Source: an uncultured Hyphomicrobiales bacterium (GTDB lineage: Bacteria; Pseudomonadota; Alphaproteobacteria; Rhizobiales; Ancalomicrobiaceae). Taken from it: a stretch of DNA of 64,000 bases. The number at the start of each line of letters is the position of its first letter. Position 1 is the first letter of the stretch. Below the pieces are notes generated by a model. The model worked only from the letters and a program-made list of their open reading frames with translations, made no database searches and was not told where the DNA came from. A program made the translations under genes and the position numbers. Shown one piece after another: positions 57,034 through 64,000 of this stretch. The DNA is taken from assembly GCA_903930435.1 (NCBI GenBank), contig CAIYYN010000030.1, positions 120,598 through 184,597 of the forward strand, written 5' to 3'.

Positions 57034-57130
57034 AACAGGGAATTGGAATAGCGCGAACAGGGAATTCGTTTTCAGCTAACAGGGAATTCGTTTTGCTCGA
57101 ACAGGGAACCCGCAACGTCGTTGCAGGGAA
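57034..57130 (+). repeat. Iteron-like array, five 22-bp steps
   Basis: AACAGGGAA starts at 57034, 57056, 57078 and 57100, and TGCAGGGAA at 57122: five units with exactly 22-bp spacing, about two DNA turns. The second and third repeats extend to AACAGGGAATTCGTTTT. Two units in the opposite orientation, TTCCCTGTT and TTCCCTGCA, sit at 56872-56889. The regular phase is typical of binding sites for one protein loaded side by side. The array ends 4 bases before the stop of the recombinase remnant. Confidence 0.85.
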
Positions 57131-57133
57131 CGA

Positions 57134-57511
57134 TCACTCTGTGATCCCGAATAGTTTACGCTGATCGTCCCAATTGAGGGGGATTTCGGAGGCAAGAAGC
57201 TTGGACAGAGTGAGATTTCGCGGTGTTTTGCCGTTGAGGATGGCCTTTTGCAGGTCAGGAGCAAGGAATGCGAGGCGACACAGGCGTCTTTCGTAGGTGC
57301 TGGACGGCATTCTCGCGATTTCGGCGGCGGGGGCGGCACCCTTGGTCCAGCCGAGCCCAGCTGCGAAGATATGCGCCTGCCGCAAGGCCTTGATGAGGAC
57401 AGGATCCGGTCTGGCGATGGATTGGGCGCATTTGTCGGTCTCGACCCAGCTACGACCGGAGGCAACGCGGCAACGGATCGGGAGCGTGAGATAGCCGAGC
57501 GAACCAAATTT
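57134..57511 (-). pseudogene. C-terminal remnant of a site-specific recombinase
   Basis: An open frame of 125 codons bounded by TGA at 57512-57514, with no ATG/GTG in its first third. The 3' part, YERRLCRLAFLAPDLQKAIL, LTLSKLLASEIPLNWDDQR, matches in character the C-terminal ends of rhizobial site-specific (probably serine) recombinases, with LAFLAPDLQ and a final P-L-W-Q-R block. The catalytic part is missing, so this is a truncated copy. The preceding KCAQSIARPDPVLIKALRQA also looks protein-like. Placed downstream of tRNA-Ser, it suggests a decayed integrated element. Confidence 0.65.
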
Positions 57512-57752
57512 TCATTTGCGCACAGACAAATTTCGCTTAGCCGCCATATTTTTTTATTCTACAAATAGCTCGCTTTTCAGCGCTTAATTTGCATAGCAGG
57601 CAAACTAGCTTGTGTTTACTATATGGCAAAAATGCAACTTTTTTGAAATTCGGATTCAGAAAAAATCCAGTGTTAATAAACCGTTACAATAGAATGATTT
57701 TTTGCACTCAATAAAAGTTGGTCGAAGTGTGGCAAAATTGAGTGGGCGAGTT

Positions 57753-60029
57753 ATGCAAAATCTGATGATGAATTCGGGTATCAAGCGCCTGAGAGCGAGC
57801 CTCACGTGCTCGGCGGTGTTCAGTCTGGCGATCGTGTCGGCAGCACATGCGCAGGCGACAAGCATCGGTACGGTCGAGGTTGAGGCCAGCAAGACGACGA
57901 CTGTCAGCAAAGACGCGGTCGGTTCACAAGCCGCACCTGGATCTGCGCCGGCACTCGCTCCTTCGCAGGGCAACCTTGAGGCTTCCGAGCCCGGTTCGAT
58001 CGTTTCGGACAAGATCATCAACGACGTCATTGCGCCTTCGGGTAACTATCTGAATGTCGTGCAGTATACACCCGGCGCTTTCTCCACAACGCCCGACGGT
58101 GCAGGCGATTCCAAGGGTGGCTGGCGCGGCTTTATCGACGGTCAGTATGATGTGACCTATGACGGCGTGCCGTTCGGCGACGCAAACGACCCAAGCCATC
58201 ATACCGGCGCCTATTTCCCCACACCCTTCATCGGTCGCGTGGACGTGGATCGCGGTCCAGGAAAAGCGGACTCGGTCGGTTACGCGCCGTTTGGCGGCAC
58301 ACTGTCGATGTTCTCTCATGATGTGACGGACAAGTTCGGCGGCAGCGTTGAACAGTCGGTTGGTAATTTCAACACTTTCAACACCGCGATAACGGTCAAC
58401 TCCGGCATCCTGAATCCGTCGGGTACAAAGTTCCTCGCCCAATACAGCCACCAGAACACTGACGGGACATTGTATCTCGGCCGCGATAATTCGACGTTCG
58501 GCCTGTTCAAGATCGTCCAGCCGCTCGAAGATTTCACGGTTACCGGTTTCGCCACCTACGGCCAACAATATTACAATCAGGTTGGCGCCATTACAGCAGC
58601 GCAGCTTGCACAGTTCGGCAAGAATTTTGGTAGCTTGAACAATAATCCGGCTCAGGATAACTTTTTTGGCTACAATAACTCGATCAAGCAAACCGACCTT
58701 GATTACATCGATATCAAGGGTCATCTCAATGAGTTTGAAATCGAGAACAAGGTTTATACCTACGCTTACAGCTACCCAAGCGTTCAGAACAACGGTACGG
58801 ACTTGACCTGTCTTCTGTCAGCCTGTCTGGGCACGAAGCAGTTCGGTGGCGTGCCTGCCGCCAGCGCAATCGACGGCTACATCAAGGTCAATAACTATCG
58901 CGGCTACGGCGATATCCTTGATGTCTCGCACAAGATCGACGCCGGTATGTTCTCCGGCAACTGGAAAACCGGCATATGGCTGGAGCATGTCGATAACCAT
59001 CGCGAACAGCAGTATTACGACTACTCGACAAACCAGAGCTACTCACAGCTCGGCTTGCCTGCAAACCAGGCCTACAAGCTCAATCTGGACTCTCACATTA
59101 CGGAAGTGCAGCCATTCATGCAGTATGAATGGCATCCGATGGACAAACTGACGATCACCCCGGGCGTCAAGTATGAGTCGTTCGAGCGGCTGCATCAGGG
59201 TCCGGTCAACCAGACGACGCTGGCGCCCGTCAATCTCGACAAGACCTACACCAGCGTGCTGCCCTATATGGACGTCCGCTACAAGTTCACACCGGAGTTC
59301 ACGGGCTACGTGCAGGCATCGCAGGGCTTCCTCGCCCCACCAGTGGCCGCCTACTACGTGACCAACTTTGCGGCCAACAACGTCAAGCCTCAGACCAGCA
59401 ACAACTATCAGGCTGGCGGCGTTTACAAGACGGGCAATCTGACGGCTGACGCAGACATCTACTGGCTCGATATCCAGAATTTCTCCAATAGCGTGACTGA
59501 CCCGATCTCGCATCTGACCTACTATGCGAACCTCGGCAACGGCACATATAAGGGTATCGAAGGCGAAGCGACCTATAAGGTCCTCGACGGGCTGTCAGTT
59601 TATGGCTCAGGCTCGATTTCTTCAGCCAAGGTTCAGGGCGGTCTGTCGGCTCCCGATGCGCCGAACTACACTGCAGCATTCGGCCCGATCTATGATCATG
59701 GCGATTTCTTCGGCTCCATCCTGACCAAGTTCACGGGTGAAGCCTATGGATCGGCTGGACAAACTTTAGTGACCGGCGTGACCAGCTCCCTGAACAAGGT
59801 GCCGGCCTACAACGAGACCGATCTGGCGCTTGGTTATCGCACGGATTTCTTCAAGCAGTTCGGGCCCATTGGCAAAACCGAGATCAAGCTCGGTGTGAAC
59901 AATGTATTCAATAACCGCAATACGATCGAAATTGGCGGCACGCCAAACAGCCTGACCAGTAATTCCAATCTGACCTATCAATTCCAGCCGCAGCGCACAT
60001 GGTATGTGTCGATGAAGGCAGAATTCTAA
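57753..60029 (+). CDS. TonB-dependent outer-membrane receptor
   Basis: About 758 residues. Signal peptide ends AAHAQA; the TonB-box region is SIGTVEVEASK; plug domain includes YLNVVQYTPGAFS, DGVPFGDAND and VDVDRGPGKADSVGYAPFGG; the rest is beta-barrel ending in YVSMKAEF with terminal Phe. Substrate unknown. ATG 57753 is chosen, ATG 57765/57768 possible. The AT-rich 57520-57750 stretch should contain the promoter. exbB, exbD and tonB follow, making a self-sufficient uptake unit. Confidence 0.9.
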   Translation: MQNLMMNSGIKRLRASLTCSAVFSLAIVSAAHAQATSIGTVEVEASKTTTVSKDAVGSQAAPGSAPALAPSQGNLEASEPGSIVSDKIINDVIAPSGNYLNVVQYTPGAFSTTPDGAGDSKGGWRGFIDGQYDVTYDGVPFGDANDPSHHTGAYFPTPFIGRVDVDRGPGKADSVGYAPFGGTLSMFSHDVTDKFGGSVEQSVGNFNTFNTAITVNSGILNPSGTKFLAQYSHQNTDGTLYLGRDNSTFGLFKIVQPLEDFTVTGFATYGQQYYNQVGAITAAQLAQFGKNFGSLNNNPAQDNFFGYNNSIKQTDLDYIDIKGHLNEFEIENKVYTYAYSYPSVQNNGTDLTCLLSACLGTKQFGGVPAASAIDGYIKVNNYRGYGDILDVSHKIDAGMFSGNWKTGIWLEHVDNHREQQYYDYSTNQSYSQLGLPANQAYKLNLDSHITEVQPFMQYEWHPMDKLTITPGVKYESFERLHQGPVNQTTLAPVNLDKTYTSVLPYMDVRYKFTPEFTGYVQASQGFLAPPVAAYYVTNFAANNVKPQTSNNYQAGGVYKTGNLTADADIYWLDIQNFSNSVTDPISHLTYYANLGNGTYKGIEGEATYKVLDGLSVYGSGSISSAKVQGGLSAPDAPNYTAAFGPIYDHGDFFGSILTKFTGEAYGSAGQTLVTGVTSSLNKVPAYNETDLALGYRTDFFKQFGPIGKTEIKLGVNNVFNNRNTIEIGGTPNSLTSNSNLTYQFQPQRTWYVSMKAEF

Positions 60030-60050
60030 GACTTCAAGACCGACCCGACG

Positions 60051-60083
60051 CAACGGCGGATCGCGTATCCGCCGTTGCTTTGT
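60051..60083 (+). terminator. Terminator after the TonB-dependent receptor
   Basis: Perfect 11-bp stem CAACGGCGGAT/ATCCGCCGTTG, 5-base loop, then CTTTGTCTTTT. Confidence 0.8.
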
Positions 60084-60230
60084 CTTTTGTGGATGGCGGT
60101 TTCGAGTACATCTACACAAGTGTGCAGCGCAGCATTTGTCGTAGAACTGAAATCAGGCCGTGGAACACTGACATGATCGCGGACAATCGCACGTCTGGAT
60201 CGCTCTTGTATCAAGAGGACATTCTCGGCA

Positions 60231-60869
60231 ATGGATACAATCGATATTTCACCTATGGGCCTATTCATGCAGGCCGGGCCGGTTGGCAAGGCTGTACTGG
60301 TGACCTTGCTCGCAGCATCGACCTGGTGCTGGGTCTTGATCATCATGGTGATGGTCTCAGCGATAAAGCTGAAGAGAGCAGTTGCAACTGTATCAGCGGG
60401 TGGCAAATCACATTTGCTGGAACCGATCCTTTTGGCTGGCCAACAAGCGCGGCAGACAGACATTCCAGGCGAAAGCGTCGGCGAAACCCGGGCCAGGTTG
60501 CAGGAAACAATGAACCGCGCTGCCCGTTCACTGATTGCCGATCTTGAGGGCGGATTGCCAAATCTTGCTGTGATTTCATCCGTTGCGCCCTTTATCGGAC
60601 TGTTCGGCACGGTCTGGGGCATCATGACGAGCTTCGCTGCGATAGCCGCTGCCAAGGACACGAGCCTTGCTGTTGTGGCGCCAGGTATCGCAGAAGCGCT
60701 TGCAACAACGGCATTCGGGTTATGTGCCGCTATACCAGCATCCATTGGCTACAGCCGTCTGGGCGTTTCGCTCGGTCATGCAGCCGGGGAACTCGCAAGC
60801 CTGATTGAGGGGAAAAGCGTCAGCCTCATGGTGCGCCGATCCAATCCGCTGCACAAGGATGCCGCCTGA
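60231..60869 (+). CDS. exbB: ExbB/TolQ-family proton channel protein
   Basis: A 212-residue MotA/TolQ/ExbB protein with three membrane helices (about 18-40, 115-140, 155-180). [21 protein letters not shown] and [20 protein letters not shown] are the family's pore blocks. With ExbD it uses the proton gradient to energise TonB. Its TGA shares a base with the exbD start (TGATG). Confidence 0.92.
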   Translation: MDTIDISPMGLFMQAGPVGKAVLVTLLAASTWCWVLIIMVMVSAIKLKRAVATVSAGGKSHLLEPILLAGQQARQTDIPGESVGETRARLQETMNRAARSLIADLEGGLPNLAVISSVAPFIGLFGTVWGIMTSFAAIAAAKDTSLAVVAPGIAEALATTAFGLCAAIPASIGYSRLGVSLGHAAGELASLIEGKSVSLMVRRSNPLHKDAA

Positions 60870-61372
60870 TGGCTTTCACTGCGCCGAAGAAAGGTGGCTC
60901 CTCGCTCTATCAGCCGCTGGCCGATATCAACGTGACGCCACTTGTCGACGTCATGCTCGTGCTCCTGATCGTCTTCATGATCACCGCGCCGATGCTGGCT
61001 GCCGGGATGAAGGTGAATCTCCCGCAATCAAAAGCCGCCGTTCCGTTGAAGCCCAAGGCGCCTGTCGTCATTTCGCTGGCTAAGGACGGCGTCATACAGG
61101 TGAATGGCTCGGATGTGGCCAAGGAACTGGTTCTGGATACCGTCAAGGCAAAGCTCGTGCTTGCCGATGATGATGTCATTCACATCCGTGGCGACAGGGA
61201 AGCGCCTTACGGAAGCATCGTTGAAATCATGGATCTTCTGGCAACGAATGGTCTCGTCAAGATTGCTATCCTTGGCGACAATCGCAAGCCAACCGCAACG
61301 CCTGCGCCCGGACCCGCCGCACCGCCTGTCGCAACGCCGACAACACCCCCGGCCCGGGAACCGATACCGTGA
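60869..61372 (+). CDS. exbD: ExbD-family protein with proline-rich tail
   Basis: A 167-residue ExbD. One helix (about 22-42) preceded by [20 protein letters not shown], with the essential Asp (VDVM). The periplasmic domain follows; the end ([20 protein letters not shown]) is an added proline-rich tail. It couples to tonB by a GTGA overlap. Confidence 0.92.
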   Translation: MAFTAPKKGGSSLYQPLADINVTPLVDVMLVLLIVFMITAPMLAAGMKVNLPQSKAAVPLKPKAPVVISLAKDGVIQVNGSDVAKELVLDTVKAKLVLADDDVIHIRGDREAPYGSIVEIMDLLATNGLVKIAILGDNRKPTATPAPGPAAPPVATPTTPPAREPIP

Positions 61373-62418
61373 ACGTCGCAGTCAGAGGGCGACCACACAC
61401 CGGTCCGGTGGAACCGCCACACCGTCGCCAGCCGTTGCGCAAAAGCGAAGCCATACGGTCTGTGCCGCCTCCCAAGCCAAACTCCGGGGCAGGACGGTCG
61501 CCAAGCGCCGGATCCTATTGGCTGTGGCCCGTCGTGTTCGCGTTTGTCCTCGGCGTGCACATCGCTATTCTGGTCGGTCTAGGGTACCTGAAGCCAGAGC
61601 CGCCACCGGCGCTGGAGTCGGTTGAACTGACTTTCGTCGCCCAGGGCGACCCAGTGCCAGAAGAGACGAAAGCGCAGGAGGCGCAACAGGCGGCCATGCC
61701 AACGCCGCCGGACCCAACTCCACCCGATCCGACGCCGCCACCGCCAGATCCCGTTCCACCGCCACCGGATCCGACACCACCACCTCCTCCGGAAGAGGTG
61801 CCACCTCCGCCGGCCCCGATGCTTCCACCGCCCCCGGTCGAGACACCGCCGCCACCTGTTGAAATGCCGCCACCGCCTCCACCGCCCGTCGATGACCCTC
61901 CGCCTCCACCACCAGTGAAGGCAGTCGAAGAGGCGATGCCCGTCGAGGCGCCGCCACCGCCGCCACCACCGCCGAAAGTGGAAACACCTCCGCCCAAGGT
62001 CGAGCCACCCAAGGCAGTTGAAAAGCCGAAGATCAAGCCAAAGCCGAAGCAGCATCCGGTCACCAGGGAAAAGACTGAAGCGCAGCAGGCGTCGGAAGCG
62101 CACAAGGTCGGCATCGCTGAAGGCAAGGCCGCCGATCAGGGCATGACGAAACAGACCTACAACGCGATCCTGCTCGCGCAGATCGGTCAGCACAAGGTCT
62201 ACCCGGAAGCTGCCAAGGCGCAAGGCGTAACGGGCTTTGCGAGCGTGTCGTTTACGATGACGGCGGCAGGTACAGCATCAGGCATCTCGATGAGCAAATC
62301 GTCCGGCAGCGCGCTACTTGATGAAGCCGCTCGCCAGGCCGTTCGAGCCGTCCATACGCCACCGCCGCCCGGAGGTGCTTTTGCCACGTCGGTCGGGATC
62401 AATTTTACACTCCACTAG
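61369..62418 (+). CDS. tonB: TonB
   Basis: A 349-residue TonB. One N-terminal helix (about 44-68, [21 protein letters not shown]), a long Pro/Glu/Lys region (about 105-230) spanning the periplasm, and a C-terminal domain (about 265-349; [33 protein letters not shown]) that contacts receptors. GTG 61369 overlaps exbD. Repetitive proline codons make the region low-complexity. Confidence 0.9.
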   Translation: MNVAVRGRPHTGPVEPPHRRQPLRKSEAIRSVPPPKPNSGAGRSPSAGSYWLWPVVFAFVLGVHIAILVGLGYLKPEPPPALESVELTFVAQGDPVPEETKAQEAQQAAMPTPPDPTPPDPTPPPPDPVPPPPDPTPPPPPEEVPPPPAPMLPPPPVETPPPPVEMPPPPPPPVDDPPPPPPVKAVEEAMPVEAPPPPPPPPKVETPPPKVEPPKAVEKPKIKPKPKQHPVTREKTEAQQASEAHKVGIAEGKAADQGMTKQTYNAILLAQIGQHKVYPEAAKAQGVTGFASVSFTMTAAGTASGISMSKSSGSALLDEAARQAVRAVHTPPPPGGAFATSVGINFTLH

Positions 62419-62451
62419 AGTGTTCAGCCGCAACTCAAAAAGGGGCACCTC

Positions 62452-63153
62452 ATGAAACTGGTCCGTTATTTCACATTCGCTGCGGCGTTTTGCCTGGTCA
62501 TGCCAGCCCACGCGAAGGACCCGTCTTTCGTGGCTCCAACTGTGTCGAAGGCGTTTTTGATCCTGCCAGCTCCGCCTGCGGCAGACAGTGACCAGACGAA
62601 GGCGGAGCTCGCCGAGCTTCACGGAATCGAGGCGACGCGCACATCGGCGGAGGTCGAACAGGCCAAGCAGGACGACGAGAACGAGACCATCTTCCTGTTC
62701 AAGACGGTGTTTGGCGACGGGTTCAATCCGGACAAGTTGCCAGCGCTGGCAGCTTTCGGCAAACGTGTCAAAAACGATGAAGGGCTCAACACAGCCCCGG
62801 CCAAAGACGGTTTTCACCGTATGCGCCCCTACAACGCGGACAAGACGCTCAACCCGGTCTGCAAGACGACCACGAAGGACAACTCCTATCCCTCCGGCCA
62901 CACGACAACAGGCTATCTGCTTGCTCTGACCTTGATCGACTTGGTGCCTGAAAAGCGCGATGTGATCCTCGCCCGGGCTGATCAGTATGCCCACAACCGG
63001 CTCGTATGCGGGGTACACTATCCCAGCGATCTCGTGGCAGCTCGCCTGATGGGATACACTATCCATGCAATCATGGAGGCAAGCGCCGACTACCAACGCG
63101 AGCTTTTACCGGCCCGCACAGAACTGCGGCAGGCTCTCCGGCTTCCTTTGTAG
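62452..63153 (+). CDS. Class A nonspecific acid phosphatase (PAP2 fold)
   Basis: A 233-residue periplasmic phosphatase. Signal peptide about 1-22 (ends PAHAK). The PAP2 active site is complete: KDGFHRMRP (K-X6-RP), SYPSGHTT (PSGH) and NRLVCGVHYPSD (R-X5-H). Such enzymes free phosphate from organic monoesters in the periplasm. It is 33 bases after tonB and may share its transcript. GGGGCACCTC lies before ATG 62452. Confidence 0.9.
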   Translation: MKLVRYFTFAAAFCLVMPAHAKDPSFVAPTVSKAFLILPAPPAADSDQTKAELAELHGIEATRTSAEVEQAKQDDENETIFLFKTVFGDGFNPDKLPALAAFGKRVKNDEGLNTAPAKDGFHRMRPYNADKTLNPVCKTTTKDNSYPSGHTTTGYLLALTLIDLVPEKRDVILARADQYAHNRLVCGVHYPSDLVAARLMGYTIHAIMEASADYQRELLPARTELRQALRLPL

Positions 63154-63185
63154 GATCGGAAGAGGTCCGAGAGTTGTATTGTGTC

Positions 63186-63464
63186 ATGATTCACCCACCG
63201 AGCGACGGTGTGATCATGGATAACCTTTCCAGTTACAAGTGGCCACGCGTCAGAGCCATGATCGAGGCGGCGTGCGCATCATAGTTGTCCTTGCCACCCT
63301 ACAGTCCCGACTTCAATCCGATCGAGAAAGCCCCCTCCAACCTGAAAGCAGACCTGTGAAATGCCGCCGAATCCACCGTTCCCAGCCTCTGGCGCGCCAT
63401 CGCAGAGATCATCGACACCTTCAAACCAACCGAATGCCCCGACGTCTTCAAACTTACAGACTAA
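63186..63464 (+). pseudogene. IS630-family transposase C-terminal fragment
   Basis: One reading frame reads VIMDNLSSYKWPRVRAMIEA, stop (TAG 63282), LPPYSPDFNPIEK (the last D-E region of the DDE site), stop (TGA 63357), then SLWRAIAEIIDTF and a final TAA at 63462. The sequence is the IS630 C-terminal half with two internal stop codons and no N-terminus, so it is dead. It sits directly after the phosphatase gene. Confidence 0.85.
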
Positions 63465-63683
63465 AATCCAATATGATCGGATAACGCTCCAAACTGCGGC
63501 CTAGCGAAACCGTCGCCACCCAAATTTCATCACAGGGGCTTGTGGGGCCTTCAGATGCCTGACACGTTGGGTGCTTATACGGGGAAACACGTTGTCGCAG
63601 TGAACATGCTGCCAAAGCGACTTATCTCCGTTCGGAGCCATTCTGGGCGGGCCTCAATGTCCACCAATTGAAGAGGTCGGAAC

Positions 63684-64000
63684 ATGCTGTCACGTCGCGG
63701 TTTCCTAGGTGCCTCGGGCGCAACATTGCTTGCAAGGCCGTCATTCGCAGGCGCCGCTGACAGTAAGGTCATCCGGTTCATCCCAAGAACCGATGTAACT
63801 GTGCTGGACCCGATCTGGACATCGGCTTATGTGACGCGCAACCACGGGCTTCTGGTTTTCGACACGCTTTATGGGATCGACGCTAACTTCAGTGCGCAGC
63901 CTCAGATGCTCGCCGGTCACACGATCGAAAATGACGGCAAGCTCTGGCGTTTGACGCTGAGACCTGGATTGAAATTTCATGATGGGTCGCCTGTACTGGC
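63684..64000 (+). CDS. ABC transporter substrate-binding protein, family 5 (partial)
   Basis: About 105 residues before the right edge. N-terminus MLSRRGFLGASGATLLARPS is a twin-arginine-type signal. The mature part (RTDVTVLDPIWTSAYVTRNH, VFDTLYGID, WRLTLRPGLKFHDGSPV) is the start of SBP_bac_5, which binds peptides, nickel or opines. ATG 63684 has AGAGG upstream. No transport partners are seen inside the window. Confidence 0.85.
   Translation, partial: MLSRRGFLGASGATLLARPSFAGAADSKVIRFIPRTDVTVLDPIWTSAYVTRNHGLLVFDTLYGIDANFSAQPQMLAGHTIENDGKLWRLTLRPGLKFHDGSPVL

Larger units (their letters stand above)
56685..57133. other. Non-coding accessory stretch between tRNA-Ser and recombinase remnant
   Basis: About 450 bases without a credible gene. 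It contains a possible tRNA terminator, two inverted motif units (56872-56889), GATCAATGC direct repeats (56923 and 56967, 44 bases apart) and the 22-bp periodic array. Confidence 0.6.

Overview
The window looks like chromosomal DNA of an alphaproteobacterium, most likely a member of Hyphomicrobiales (Rhizobiales). Evidence: an sppA-ihfB-lapA block, rpsT next to dnaA, an IalB-type secreted protein, a PmtA-type phospholipid methyltransferase, DUF2244, a perfect CtrA-type TTAA-N7-TTAAC box, and moderately high G+C coding sequence with many 1-4 base start/stop overlaps. The genus cannot be read from the sequence.

Layout, left to right. 0-6 kb: the start of a response regulator, two FHA-domain proteins, a cation/proton antiporter, an esterase overlapped by a thioesterase, and an IalB-like protein. 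6-15 kb: a sugar locus. A UxaA-type sugar-acid dehydratase diverges from a GntR/FCD regulator; aldo/keto reductase, FucU mutarotase and a COG3618-type lactonase follow, then a ribose/fucose-type ABC importer. Together they make an oxidative L-fucose (or similar deoxysugar) route. 15-31 kb: mostly housekeeping singles and pairs (YgjP-like peptidase, TerB-like, VOC, ornithine-cyclodeaminase family, lapA-ihfB-sppA, pmtA plus a histidine phosphatase, D-2-hydroxyacid dehydrogenase, RhlE helicase, cold-shock protein, Tat-exported FAH-fold protein, DUF900 lipoprotein, 3-hydroxybutyrate dehydrogenase). 31-42 kb: glucokinase divergent from a nine-gene nucleoside operon: BMP-family binding protein, ATPase, two permeases, cytidine deaminase, purine nucleoside phosphorylase, deoC, deoA, deoB. 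This is a whole path from imported nucleoside to central metabolism.

42-45 kb: dienelactone hydrolase, then a TetR-type regulator divergent from two membrane-protein genes, with two copies of one palindromic operator between them. 45-56.5 kb: core genes (enoyl-CoA hydratase, rpsT, rhodanese, dnaA, dapB, gpmA, MCP, DUF2244, nth, pyrF, dnaN).

56.5-57.6 kb is the accessory spot: tRNA-Ser(GGA), a non-coding stretch with five AACAGGGAA-type units at exactly 22-bp steps plus two inverted units, and the C-terminal remnant of a site-specific recombinase. This is the least explained structure in the window. 57.7-64 kb: TonB-dependent receptor, exbB-exbD-tonB, class A acid phosphatase, a decayed IS630-family transposase fragment, and the start of an ABC substrate-binding protein cut by the window edge.
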